A DNA stretch of 64,000 nucleotides from Mercurialis annua (lineage: Eukaryota > Streptophyta > Magnoliopsida > Malpighiales > Euphorbiaceae), in NCBI RefSeq assembly GCF_937616625.2, contig NC_065570.1, positions 21,662,046 to 21,726,045 on the forward strand. Direction: 5' to 3'. Shown in pieces: positions 28,271 through 40,632 of this stretch; within the stretch, counting starts at the first letter, position 1; each line of letters opens with the position of its first letter. The position numbers were made by a program, and so were the translations under genes. A model generated the notes under the pieces. It searched no databases, was not told where the DNA came from, and saw only the letters and a list, made by a program, of their open reading frames with translations.

Positions 28271-28276
28271 TTTATT
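28271..28276 (-). promoter_or_regulatory. Candidate polyadenylation signal AATAAA in solo LTR 1
   Basis: On the minus strand this reads AATAAA. It lies about 140 bp downstream of the conserved TATA-like run, and the same signal sits at the same place in solo LTR 2 (40627-40632). A TATA box followed by AATAAA within 100-200 bp is what the U3-R boundary of an LTR would look like. In AT-rich DNA the motif alone is weak evidence. Confidence 0.35.
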
Positions 28277-28411
28277 AAGTTTAAAATCCTTAAATCAAAA
28301 CATTTTTATACTAATATAATATGATTATGGAAAACAGTATTGAAATGATCCCAGCGTAAGTATGACATAGCATACCGATAAACCCAGAGTGGACGGGAAC
28401 AAATCCTCGTC

Positions 28412-28422
28412 ATATAAATATA
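28412..28422 (-). promoter_or_regulatory. Candidate TATA box of solo LTR 1
   Basis: The minus strand reads TATATTTATATG directly after CTTACGCTGG and before ACGAGGATTTG. The equivalent position in solo LTR 2 carries TATATATATATG with the same flanks. Conservation of an AT-only run inside conserved, more GC-rich flanks suggests a core promoter for transcription leftwards out of the LTR into the satellite. Function is inferred. Confidence 0.38.
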
Positions 28423-30527
28423 CCAGCGTAAGCAAGACTTTAGTCTGCCGTTTCCCAGAGTACTTACCGGTGCACACAGTCTCGATACAAGCCTATCGAG
28501 TAGCTCGTTTCAATCCAGATCCATAATCCGTAAAAACAGTTCACAAACATTTATAATATTAAAATACGATGCGGTACTTAATAAAGCGGTAAATAGCACT
28601 ACAAACTCACTGCTTGCTTATCCACGTGATCTTGGCAAACAGCTAACCCTGCGTAGACTCCGAAGCACGAACAGTCGACGGGTCTAAAATAATAAATAGG
28701 TTAAAATCCATTGACCCCTAACTCTAAGATCACTAGACACCACGTAGGACTAGCACAATTAAATAACCAGATAAATCACAGAAGAACACAATTCTCAATA
28801 AATTATAATGCCGTAATTAATTCAAGACTATTGAGTTCGTACTTAAATCAAATCCGAAAATATTATTAAAATAATATTTAATTGATAAATAAAATCAATT
28901 CCTCAAATAGTGGGGTAGCCGAGTTTCTTAAAACTACCAAGCTATCCCACAAGTCGGGCGACCCAAGTCTAACCCGACCCAACCATAAAACCAGAGTTAT
29001 AAACCATAGTTTATAATTAATATTAAATAAAATATTAATTAACATCAAAATAGAACTCAATAGCTTGAAACCCAAGTAATTAAATATTACCGGCAATTAT
29101 CTCAATTAATTAAATAACAAAATAAAGCTAAAATGTAAATTTAATTCCAAAGGCATTCTAAGCCAAAAATATCAATTTAACAATTAAACAATAATTATTA
29201 ATTTAATTTTTTAAATATTCAAATATTATTTTTATGCCTTAAAAATAATATAATTAATTTGACAACTTTCAAATTAAATAAAATCCCCAATACTTATTTA
29301 ATATAGTCAATATATAATATTTCGTATAAACTATAATAAAATTAGTTATTTAATTTAAACTTAAAATATTAATGCCCGAAGTAATTTCAAATTATAAAAT
29401 AATATTATTTAAACCGCTAAATAAATAAGTTGAAATCACTTTCGTAATTTAAAATCAAAACAAACAAGTATAACTAGCTAATAATTAACTTTAGGGACTT
29501 ATTCATTTTACTCTCAATTTTTCAATAACTGAAGCAAACTTTTAGCCACCACATCACTTAAATAAGCCAACCAACCTGTGACAAGTCATCGTCTCCTACA
29601 TTTGTTCATCCAAAGGCACCACTTCAATTCATAATTTACAGAAACTTTAACTTCTGCCTACCTTTAACTTAAGATTCAAACTTTTTGATTATAAGGACTT
29701 TAACTAACAACCTAACAATCATGAACCTTACATACACAAAATCAAAACCCATGAACACGAAGAAGTCGAATCACACACCACATAACCCCACGGACTTATT
29801 GAACTCAAGAACGATGAACTCGATCCGAATCTTTGAGGCAAACATGACTAAGAGCTTTAAAACAATTCATTACACAATGTATAAGAGCTATAACCATTCA
29901 AGGTAACAAAATCATAGCCTAATAACAAAGAACGAATTCGGCAGTAACTATTTATCAATTAAAACTCAGAATTGCACAATTAAGTATGGTGAGACGGCGG
30001 CGATTAATACGAGTTCGTTTACGTACCGTTTGACGAACGAAAAGTGTAGAAACGTAGATACGTGAGTCTATTTTCACGGGAAACAAACGGAATTGATTTC
30101 GACCTCCGAACGGCTGCCAAACGAATTAAAATCCCAAGAGGTCGATTTAATAGCAAAAACAGAATTTCAAGAACAGAAACTTACAGAATTCTGGGAAGTT
30201 TAGGAGGAAGGATGAGCAGCGAATTTCAGAGAATTATCAAAGGAGATAGGGTTTTGAGAAAAAAAATGATTTAGGGTTAATAGAAAAAGAAACGTATTTT
30301 GTAAGGGAATTTAAGAAACCGTCGCAGCATTTGCTGCTGTTTCCAAATGCCAAATTCCAAAAAAGAAAAAATGCATGGGAATATCATGAATTTACTTAAT
30401 TCATGGCCCATAGAATACACATGGGCTTGGTTAAATAATAAAAACAATTAATAGCCAACTAAAACGTGGGAAAAATTGTAATCAAAAGAATGGGTTTTAG
30501 TTTTAGTGATATACTTTATTTTATCTC

Positions 30528-30573
30528 TTATTATTATTATTACTATTCTTATTAGTCTTATTATTATTATTAC
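30528..30573. repeat. Interrupted TTA microsatellite in solo LTR 1
   Basis: TTATTATTATTATTAC-type triplets form two short runs separated by CTATTCTTATTAG. It lies about 45 bp inside the 5' end of the LTR, where the two solo LTRs are not alike, and may account for part of the length difference. Confidence 0.8.
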
Positions 30574-30616
30574 TAACAAATACGGAGGAATGTAAAAATA
30601 AATACGGGGTATTACA

Positions 30617-30621
30617 GTTAC
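30617..30621. repeat. Target-site duplication of solo LTR 1, right copy (GTTAC)
   Basis: This is the second copy of the 5-bp direct repeat flanking the element. Removing the LTR and one GTTAC restores the satellite sequence seen at the empty sites near 150, 54660, 56645 and 61145. Confidence 0.93.
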
Positions 30622-33600
30622 GAAACAAAACCGAACGTTTAAAACGGTACGAAACAAATCCAAACGTTTCCCATTCATAGCAATGTAAGCAAAACGTTTA
30701 CGAACGTTACGAAGAAAAACCAAGCATTTAACATTTTTAGCATTTTAAGCCAAACGTTACGAAACAAATCCAAACGTTTCCCATTTTTAGAAATTTAAGC
30801 CAAATGTTTACAAACGTTACGAAACAAATCAAAACGTTTCATCTTTTTAGCGATTTAAGGCTAACGTTTACAAACATTACGAAACAATTCCAAACGTTTC
30901 GCCTTTTTAGCTATTTAAGCCAAACGTTTACAAATGGTACGAAACAAATCCAAAATGTTTCACCTTTTTAGAGATTTAAGCCAAACGGTACGAAACAAAT
31001 CAAAACATTTCATCTTTCTAACGATTTGAGCAAAACGTTTACAAACATTACGTAACAAATCCCAATGTTTCACATTTTTAGCAATTTAAGCCAAATGTTT
31101 ACAAACATTACAAAACAAATCCAAACGTTTCACCTTTTTAGCGATTGAAGCCAAACGTTTACTAACGTTACGAAACAAATCCAAACGTTTCCCCATTTTA
31201 GCGATTTAAGCCAAACATTTATAAATATTACGAAACAAAAACAAATGTTACCCCTTATTAGCGATTTAAGCCAAACGTTTACAAACGTTATGAAAAAAAT
31301 CCAAACGTTTCCCCTATTTAGCAATTTAAGCCAAACAAGTAAAACGTTACGAAAAAAATCCAAATCTTTCACCTTTTTAGTGATTGAAGCTAAACGTTTA
31401 CAAACGTTACGAAACAAATCAAAACGTTTCACATATTTAGCAATTTAAGTCAAACGTTAACAAACTTACGAAACAAAACAAAGCGTTTCACTTTTTTACC
31501 AATTTAAGCCAAACGTTTACAAACATTACGAAACAAATCCAAGAGTTTTACTTTTTTCGCAATTTAAGCCACACGTTTACAAACGTTACAAAACAAATCC
31601 AAAGGTTTCACCTTTTTAGCGAATTAAGCCAAACGTTTACAAACGTTACGAAACGAATCCAAACGTTTCACCTTTTTAGCGATTTAAGTAAAACGTCTAC
31701 AAACGCTATGAAACAAATTCAGACATTTCACCTTTTTAGCAATTTAAGCCACACGTTTACAAACTTTACGAAACAAATCCAAACGTTTCACTTTTTTAGC
31801 GATTTAAGCCAAACGTTTGCAATAGTTTACGAAACAAATCCAAACGTTTCACCTTTTTAGCGATTTAAGCCAACGTTACAAAACAGATCCAAACGTTTCA
31901 CCTTTTCAGCGATTTAATACAAACGTTTATAAATGTTACGAAACAAAACCAAACGTTTAAAACATCACGAAACAAATCCAAACGTTTCACATTCTTAGCG
32001 ATGTAAGCCAAACGTTTACGAATGTTATGAAACAAAATCAAGCATTTCACCTTTTTAGCAATTTAAGCCAAACATTTACAAACAATTTAAAAGAAATCCA
32101 AGCGTTTTACCTTATTAGCAATTTAAGCCAAACGTTTACAAACGTTACGAAACAAATCCAAGCGTTTCACTTTATTAGCAATTTAAGTCAAACGTTTACA
32201 AATGTGACGAAACAAATCCAAATGTTTTACGTTTTTAGCGATTTAAGCCAAACGTTTACAAACGTTACGAAACAAATCCAAACGTTTCACCTTTTTAGCG
32301 ATTGAAGCCAAACGTTTACAAACGTTACGAAACAAATCCAAAGCGTTTGACCTTTTAGCTATGTTACAAAACAAATCAAAATGTTTTACCTTTTTAGTGA
32401 TTTAAGCCAAACGTTGACAAATGTTACGAAACAATTCCAAACATTTCGCCTTTTTAGCGATTTAAGCCAAACTTTTACAAAATTTACGAAACAAATCCAA
32501 ACGTTTCACCTTTTTAGAGATTTAAGCCAAAAGTTTACAAACGTTATGAAACAAAACAAAATATTTTAAACATTACGAAACAAACCCAAACGTTTCACAT
32601 TTTTAGTGATTTTAGCCAAACCTTTGCAAACGTTACGAATCAAAACCAAGCGTTTCACCTTTTAGCAATTTAATCTAAACGTTTACAAACGTTACAAAAC
32701 AAATCCAAACGTTTCCCCTTTTTAGCAATTTAAGCCAAATGTTTACAAACTTTACGAAACAAATCAAAACGTTTAACCTTTTTAGCGATTGAAGCCAAAC
32801 GTTTACAAACGTTACGAAACAATTCCAAATGTTTCGCCTTTTTAGCGATTTAAGCTAAACGTTTACAAATGTTACGAAACAAATCCAAATGTTTCACCTT
32901 TTCAGATATTTAAGTAAAACGTTTACAAACGTTACGAAACAAAAAAAACATTTTAAACATTACAAAACAATTCAAAACGTTTCACATTTTTAGCGTTTTA
33001 AGCCAAACCTTTACAAACATTCTGAAAGAAAACCAAGCGTTTCATCTTTTTTGCGATTTAAGCCAACTGTTTACAAACATTACGAAACAAATCCAAACAT
33101 TTGATTTTTCTAGCGATTTGAGCAAAAAGTTTACAAACATTACAAAACAAATCCAAATAATTAACGTTTTTAGCGATATAAGCTAAATCTTTAAAATGTT
33201 ACAAAATAAATCCAAACGTTTACAAACATTACGGAACAAAAACAAACGTTTCATATTTTTAGCAATTTAAGCCAAATGTTTACAAACTTTACAAAACAAA
33301 TCCAAACGTTTCTCCTTTTAGCGATTGAAGCCAAACGTTTACAACCGTTACGAAACTAATCCAAACGTTTCCCCATTTTAGCGATTTAAGCAAAACGTTT
33401 ATAAACGTTACAAAACAAAAACAAATGTTTCCCCTTATTAGCGATTTAAGACAAATGTTTACAAACGTTATGAAACAAATCAAAATGTTTCCCCATTTTA
33501 GCAATTTAAGCCAAACAAGTAAAACGTTACGAAAAAAATCCAAATCTTTCACCTTTTTAGCGATTTAAGCCAAACGTTTACAAACATTACAAAATAAATC

Positions 33601-36600
33601 TAAATGTTTACCCTTTTTAAAGATTGAAGCCAAACAATTACAAACGTTGCGAAACAAATCCAAACGTCTCACATATTTAGCAATTTAAGTCAAACGTTAA
33701 CAAACTTACGAAACAAAATAAAGCGTTTCACTTTTTTAACAATTTAAGCCAAACGTTTACAAACATTACGAAACAAATCCAAGCGTTTTACCTTTTTAGC
33801 AATTTAAGCCACACGTTTATAAACGTTACGAAACAAACTCAAAGGTTTCACCATTTTAGCGAATTAAGCCAAACGTTTACAAACGGTACGAAACGAATCC
33901 AAACGTTTCCCTTTTTAGCGATTTAAGTAAAACGTCTACAAACGCTACGAAACAAATACAGACTTTTCACCTTTTTAGCAATTTAAGCCACACGCTTACA
34001 AACTTTACAAAACAAATTCAAATGTGTTACTTTTTTAGCGGTTTAAGCCAAAAGTTTATAATCATTTACGAACCAAATCCAAACGTTTCACCTTTTTAGC
34101 GATTTAAGCCAACGTTACGAAACAGATCCAAACGTTTCACCTTTTTGGCGATTTAATACAAACGTTTATAAATGTTATGAAACAAAACCAAACGTTTAAA
34201 ACATTACGAAACACATCCAAACGTTTCACATTCTTAGCGATTTAAGCCAAACGTTTACGAACGTTACGAAATAAAATCAAGCATTTCACCTTTTTAGCAA
34301 TTTAAGCCAAACATTTCAAAACAAATCCAAGCGTTTTACCTTTTTAGCAATTTAAGCCAAACGTTAAACGTTACGAAACAAATCCAAGCGTTTCACTTTT
34401 TTAGCTATTTAAGCCAAACATTTACAAACGTTACGAAACAAATCCAAATGTTTCACCTTTTTAGCGATTGAAGCCAAACGTTTACAAACGTTACGAAACA
34501 AATCCAAATGTTTTACCTTTTAGCTATGTTACAAAACAAATCAAAATGTTTTACCTTTTTAGCGATTTAGGCGAAACGTTGACAAATGTTACGAAACAAG
34601 TCCAAACATTTAGCCTTTTTAGCGATTTAAGCAAAAAATTTGCAAAATTTACGAAACAAATACAAAGGTTTCACTTTTTTTAGAGATTTAAGCCAAACGT
34701 TTACAAACGTTACGAAACAAAACAAAATATTTTAAACGTTACGAAACAAATCCAAACGTTCGACATTTTTAGCGATTTTAGCCAAACCTTTACAAACTAC
34801 GAAATAAAAAACCAAGCGTTTCACCTTTTTAGCAATTTAATCTAAACGTTTACAAACGTTACGAAACAAATAAAAGCATTTGACCTTTTAAGCAATTTAA
34901 GCCAAACGTTTACAAACGTTCTGAAACAAATCCAAGCGTTTCACGTTTTTAGTAATTTAAGCGTAATGTTTACAAACGTTATGAAACAAATCCAAGCGTT
35001 TCACCTTTTTAGCAATTTAAGCCAAACGTTTACAAACGTTACGAAACAAAACCAAACGTTTAAAACGTTACGAAATAAATCCAAGCATTTCACCTTTTTA
35101 GCAATTTAAGCCAAATGTTTAAAGACGTTGCGAAACAAATCCAACTGTTTCACCTTTTTAGAGATTTAAGCCAAGCATTTACAAACGATATGAAACAAAT
35201 CCATACGATTCACCTTTTTGGCGATTTAAGCAAAACGTTTACAAACGTTACGAAACAAATCCAAACGTTTCGAAACAAAACCCAACGTTTACAAACATTA
35301 CGAAACAAATCCAAGCGTTTCACGTTGTTAGTAATTTAAGCCAAACATTTACACACGTTACGAAACAAATCCAAACGTTTCACCTTTTTAACAATTTAAG
35401 CAAAAAGTTTACAAACGTTACGAAACAAAACCAAACGTTAAAATGTTACGAATTAAATTCAAATGTTTCAACTTTTTAGCTATTTTTGCCGAACGTTTAC
35501 AAACGTTACGAAACAAAACCAAATGTTTCACCTTTTTAGCGAGTAAAGCCAAACGTTTACAAACGTTACGAAACAAATCCAAACGTTTCCCCATTTTAGC
35601 GATTTAAGCCAAACATTTAAAACGTTACGAAACAAATCCAAATGTTTAACCTTTTTAGCGATTTAAGCCAAACGTTTACAAACGTTACGAAACAAATACA
35701 AACATTTCACATTTTTAGAGATTGAAACCAAAAGTTTACAAACGCTACAAAACAAATCTAAAAGTTTCACATATTTAGCAAATTAAGCCAAACGTTTAAT
35801 AACGTTAGGAAACAAAACCAAGCATTTCACCTTTTTAGCAATTTAAACTAAATGTTTACAAACGTAACAAAACAAATCCATGAGTTTACCCTTTTTAGAA
35901 ATTAAAGCCAAACGTTTACAAACGTTATGAAATAAATCCAAGCGTTTCACCTTTTTAGCAATTTAAGCCAAACGTTTACAAACGTTACAAAACAAATCGA
36001 AATGTTTCCCCTTTTTAGCGATTTAAGCCAAACGTTTACAAACGGTACGAAACAAATCCAAACTTTTCCCCTTTTTAGCGATTTAAGCCAAACGTTTCAC
36101 CTTTTTAGCGATTTAGGCCAAACATTTACAAACGTTATGAAACAAATCCAAATGTTTCACCTTTTTAGCGATTAAAGCTAACCGTTTACAAATGTTACGA
36201 AACAAATCCAAACGTTTCACCTTTTTAGCGATTTAAGACAAACGTTTACAAATGTTAAGAAACAAATCCAATCGTTTCACCTTTTTAGCGATTTAAGCCA
36301 AATGTTTACAAACGTTACTAAAAAAATCCAAACGTTTCACCTTTTTAGCGATTTAAACCAAACGTTCACAAACGTTACGAAACAAAACCGAACGTTTAAA
36401 ATGTTACGAAACAAATCCAAATGTTTCATATTCATAGCGATTTAAGCCAAACGTTTACAAACGTTACGAAACAAATCAAAGCGTTTCACCTTCTCAGCAA
36501 TTTAGGCCAAAAGTTTACAAACATTACAAAACAAATCCAAGTGTTTCCCCTTTTTAGCAATTGAAGCCAAACATTTACAAGCGTTACAAAACAAATCGAA

Positions 36601-38209
36601 GCGTTTCACATTTTTAGTAATTTAACCCAAACGTTTACAAACGATACGAAACAAATTCAAACTTTTCACCTTTTTATCAATTTAAGCCAAGCGTTTACAA
36701 ATGTTATGAAAAAAGTCCAAATGTTTCACCTTTTTAGCTATTTATGCCAACCATTTACAAAGGTTATGAAATAAATCCAAATGTTTCACCTTTTTAGCAA
36801 TTTGAGCCAAACATTTACAAATGTTACGAATCAAATCCAAGCGTTTCACCTTTTTAGCAATTTAAGCCAAACGTTCACAAACGCTACGAAACAAATCCGA
36901 ATGTTTACCCGTTTTATCTATTTAAGCCAAATAATTACAAAGGTTAGGAAACAAATCCAAATGTTTTACCTTCTTAGCAATTTCAGCCAAACGTTTACAA
37001 ACGTTACGAAACAAATCCAAGTGTTTCACCTTTTTAGCAATTTAAGCCAAACCATTACAAACGTTACGAAACAAATCCAAGAGTTTCACCTTTTTAGAAG
37101 TTTAAGCCAATCGTATACAAACGTTATGAAACAAATCAAACGTTTCACCTTTTTAACGATTAAAGCCAAACGTTTACAAATGTTACGAAACAAATCCAAA
37201 CGTTTCATATTTTTAGCTATTTAAGAAAAACTTTTACAAACGTTACGAAATAAATTCAAATGTTTCACCTTTTTAGCAATTTAAGGCAAACGTTTACAAA
37301 CGTTACGAAACAAATTCAAACATTTCCCCTTTTTAGCTATTTACGAAACAAATCCATATGTTTAACCTTTTTAGTGATTTAAGCCAAACTTTTACAAACG
37401 TTACGAAACAAATCCAAATGTTTCACCTTTTTAGCGATTTAAGCCGAACATTTACAAACACTACGAAACAAATCCAAACGTTACACCTTTTTAGTAATTT
37501 AAGCCAAACTTTTACAAACGTTACGAAACAAATCCAAACGTTTCACCTTTTTAGCTATTTAAACCAAACTTTTACAAACGTTACGAAACAAATCTAAATG
37601 TTTAACCTTTTTAGCGATTTAAGCCAAACTTTTACAAACGTTACGAAACAAATCTAAATGTTTAACCTTTTTAGCGATTTAAGCAAAACTTTTACAAACG
37701 TTACTAAACAAATCCAAATGTTTCACCTTTTTTAGCGATTTAAGGCAAACGTATACAAACGCTATGAAACAAATCCAAACGTTTCCCCTTTTTAGCAATT
37801 TAAGCCAAACTTTAACAAACGTTACGAAAAAATCAAAACATTTCCCCTTTTTAGCAATTTAAGCCAAACGTTACAAAATTTACGAAACAAATCCAAACGT
37901 TTCCCCTTTTTAGAGATTTATGCCAAACGTTTACAAACGCTGCGAAACAAAACAAAACCTTTTAAACATTACGAAGCAAATCAAATGTTTCACCTTTTTA
38001 GCAATTTAATCCAAACCATTACAAATTTTACGAAACAAAACCAAGTGTTTCACCTTTTTAGCAATTTAAGTCAAATGTTTACAAACGTTACTAAAAAAAT
38101 CCAAACGTTTCACCTTTTTAGCGATTTAAGTCAAACGTTTATAAACGTTACGAAAGAAAACCGAACGTTTAAAATGTTACGAAACAAATCCAAATGTTTC
38201 ATATTCATA

Positions 38210-38214
38210 GCGAT
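38210..38214. repeat. Target-site duplication of solo LTR 2, left copy (GCGAT)
   Basis: GCGAT precedes the element's TG and is repeated after its CA at 41111-41115. The undisturbed copy at 36437-36441 has it once. Confidence 0.93.
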
Positions 38215-38630
38215 TGTAATATCCCGTATTTTTTTTCTTTTTATTAGTTTTAAATTTTAATTTTAATTTTTGCATTCCGTCGAGTTTTAAGTGATTTATT
38301 GATATTATTATTAAATATTTTTATTTAATTTTATTTGAGTCGTTCGTTGATTCGGTCGTGGTTTGATTCTTGTTTTGTTTGTGTTATTAAATTTTAAAAG
38401 GAAAAAATAGACATATTTGCCATTCATGCAAATGAGCCCATGCATTCCTTATTCCTTTTCTTAAACCCACGTTATTGGCCCATTCATTTTCTAAACATAA
38501 AAGCCCATTCATTCTGTAACATAAAAAGCCATATTTATTTTATTACATGAATATTAAGCAGCGTGAATCATTTTCTTATTCCTTCTATACGTACGTTCCT
38601 TTTAAACACCGATTCAAACCCTATTTATAA

Positions 38631-38644
38631 AATAAACCCCAGCC
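38631..38644 (+). promoter_or_regulatory. Upstream candidate TATA box of solo LTR 2
   Basis: CTATTTATAAAATA is followed about 30 bp later by a CACACTCT stretch that could hold a transcription start, and then by a GGGTAAGTT splice-donor-like site at 38714. The arrangement resembles a plant promoter with a leader intron. I found no equivalent TATA box at this position in solo LTR 1, whose 5' half differs. It competes with the conserved TATA candidate at 40482-40492. Confidence 0.3.
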
Positions 38645-39313
38645 GTCACACTCTAAAAAAAAAATGCTCTGAAATCCTATGCTCTCACCATTCCTTCCTA
38701 TCGCTTTGATTTCGGGTAAGTTCTCACGTTGGTTTTCTTAATTCATTTGATATCGTCAATATCGTTCTTGATACGTATCTCGTGTGTTTTAGCTTTTATC
38801 TGGAATTTTCTTCGACGGTTCATCCTTTTTCATCGATAGCATAAATCCCTACATGTTGGAATCGAAAATGGTACGTAAAACTTATTCGTTTAATCGCCGC
38901 TACGATTCATTGTTATTTTCTGCCGTTATATTGCTGTCGACCTCTTGATATTGTTGAGTTCAGAATCTCATGGGTTTTTATTGTTAAATCGAATTGCTAT
39001 CGTCTTGATAAGATTATATCGATTTGTTTTCCTATCAATTTTTCACTGCCATGCCGTGCTCTTATTATTGTCTTATGTTCTATAGGTGGGTATGTTATTG
39101 GCAGTAATGTTTCATAGTTCAAATTGTTGCTTAGTTTATAAGTTATGGGACTAATAACTAGTTTTAAGTTGGTTGATTGTTATTTATTTTAATGTTTGGC
39201 GTAGGGATAAGAAATGGTGGTATAAATTGTTTCAAATTCAATCATGGCCACCCTTTTCCCGCCATGACACTGAGTGCATATGCTTGAGTTTTTTTTTATT
39301 TGCCTTGGTGATG

Positions 39314-39466
39314 TACTACTGTTAGAAAAAGTTCATTCATTAAATTAGATGAAGAAATCAAATTGGCCATTTTGATTTCTTTTCATTAAACAAGAAATTA
39401 ACTAGAAGCAGTAGGTTTAGATTCAAGTAGATATGGCCATTTGATTTTTTTTATTACTACTGTTAG
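39314..39466. repeat. Short direct duplication with hairpin in solo LTR 2
   Basis: TACTACTGTTAG occurs at 39314-39325 and 39455-39466. Between the two copies a TGGCCATTTTGATTT-type sequence is also duplicated (near 39364 and 39434). A 10-bp inverted repeat, AGAAATCAAA at 39353-39362 and its complement at 39371-39380, encloses GGCC. It could be a local slippage duplication or a small insertion with a 12-bp target duplication. Confidence 0.55.
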
Positions 39467-40442
39467 CTTGATTTTATTTTTACCTAAAGAATTTATGTTT
39501 GGTGGATTATGATTTTAATTGTCCTTAATAATTATTATCGGAATGATAATTGTGTAATAAACTTTTAATTATATAATTACTTGGGTAATTATAATTAGTT
39601 TTAAATGTTAGCTTTACGTGCCATTTTGGCTAAAGTTACGCTTAAACTTATAAAACGCTTTTTTTACTTATTTTAGTTGAGTATTTGGTTGTAACTTGGG
39701 TTACTTGAAGTTAAAGCTATTGGGTTCCGTTTAAAATATTGATTATTATTTTATCAAAATTGATTCTATAATTATAAACTATGATTTATAATTGGACATG
39801 ATTATGTTTATTTTATTAAGGTGATTTTTTTGGAAATTATAAACTCTGGTGTATATTTTGATAAAATATTTTGGGTCGGGTTAGACTTGGATCACCCGAC
39901 ATGTAAGGTAGCTTGATAGTTATTGGTAACTCGGCTAACCCAATATTTGAGGAAATAAATTTAAGTTATTATTATTATTATTTAAGTAATATTTTTCGGA
40001 ACGGATTTTAAAGCGGAAACCCAATAGACTTGGCTTATTTATTTATTTAAGTATTGTGTTACTCGATGTGGTTCATTTTGACTCGGGTCATTACGTGATT
40101 AATTGTTCATTCTATTCTGGCTACATTTATGCTTGACTCGATATTGTGCTAGTGCTATGTGGTGTCTAGTATTCTTAGAGTTAGGGGTTAAATGGATTTT
40201 AACTTATATACTATTTTAGACCCGTCGACTGCTCGTGCTTCGGAGTCTATGCAGGGTTAGCTGTTTGCCAAGATTCATGTGGATAAGCAAGCAGTGAGTT
40301 TGTAGTGCTATTTACCGCTTTATTAAGTACCGCATCGTATTTTGATATTATAAATGCTTTTGAACTGTTTTTACGGATTATGGATCTGGATTGAAACGAG
40401 CTACTCGATAGGCTTGTATCGAGACTGTGTGCACTGGTAAGT

Positions 40443-40554
40443 ACTCTGGGAAACGGCAGACTAAAGTCTTGCTTACGCTGGTATATATATATGACGAGGA
40501 TTTGTTCCCGTCCACTCTGGGTTTATCAGTATGCTATGTCATACTTACGCTGGG
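40443..40554 (+). promoter_or_regulatory. Paired hairpin module around the LTR TATA box
   Basis: Two modules about 72 bp apart each run ACTCTGGG, then a short inverted repeat, then CTTACGCTGG. In the first, AGACT and AGTCT (40458-40462, 40465-40469) can pair. In the second, AGTATG and CATACT (40528-40533, 40540-40545) can pair. The stems differ in sequence while the flanking boxes are kept. A TATATATATAT run lies between the modules. Solo LTR 1 has the same arrangement on the other strand (about 28369-28480). Two structured direct repeats bracketing the candidate promoter suggest a regulatory role; that is an inference. Confidence 0.45.
40482..40492 (+). promoter_or_regulatory. Candidate core TATA box of solo LTR 2
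   Basis: This is a run of TATATATATAT directly after CTTACGCTGG. It is conserved as an AT-only run in solo LTR 1 and followed about 135 bp later by AATAAA. If it is used, transcription would proceed out of the 3' end of the LTR into + oriented satellite at 41111. Confidence 0.38.
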
Positions 40555-40626
40555 ATCATTTCAATACTGTTTTCCATAATCATACTATATTAGTATAAAC
40601 TGTTTTGATTTAAGGGTTTTAAACTT

Positions 40627-40632
40627 AATAAA
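40627..40632 (+). promoter_or_regulatory. Candidate polyadenylation signal AATAAA in solo LTR 2
   Basis: The AATAAA lies in CTTAATAAATGTAAATAG, a string also present (reverse complement) in solo LTR 1. Its place downstream of the TATA candidate fits the R region of an LTR. Confidence 0.35.

Larger units (their letters stand above)
27789..30616 (-). mobile_element. Solo LTR 1, plant LTR retrotransposon (probably Ty3/gypsy), 2,828 bp
   Basis: Read on the minus strand, the element begins TGTAATACCCCGTATTTA at 30616 and ends GGGTCGTGACA at 27789. It has TG...CA ends and is flanked by a perfect 5-bp direct repeat. No internal domain follows either end: the flanks are satellite, and I see no gag, protease, reverse transcriptase or integrase. 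It is therefore a solo LTR, the usual product of recombination between the two LTRs of a full element. Its 3' half (27789 to about 28990) matches the 3' half of solo LTR 2 in inverse orientation; the 5' half is largely different apart from the terminus. The Ty3/gypsy assignment, possibly Tekay/Del-like, rests on the termini and general LTR style and is an inference. Short open frames inside it look like chance. Confidence 0.88.
30617..38214 (+). repeat. 60-bp satellite array between the two solo LTRs
   Basis: These are + oriented 60-bp monomers. The order of variants parallels 1-7600: the CCCATTCATAGCAATGTAAG landmark is at about 30671, as it is near 190. The segment from about 36430 contains the uninterrupted version of the site where solo LTR 2 inserted about 1.77 kb further on, so a shorter higher-order unit of about 1,773 bp is tandemly repeated at 36.4-38.2 kb. 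No gene is seen. Confidence 0.97.

Noticed and set aside
30062..30274. 70-codon open frame in solo LTR 1 (and those at 27791, 28878 and 29685)
   Set aside because: Short frames in LTR sequence, with no recognisable protein family. Solo LTR 2 does not keep equivalents in the aligned part that I could see.
27789..30616. DNA transposon with TGTAATACCC / TGTCACGACCC inverted ends
   Set aside because: The ends are only weakly inverted beyond TGT...ACA. The 5-bp target duplication, TG...CA ends and LTR-like promoter and polyadenylation features fit a solo LTR better, and no transposase is present.
39967..39984. TTA run as a significant microsatellite in solo LTR 2
   Set aside because: It is short and lies in generally AT-rich sequence, so it was not listed separately.
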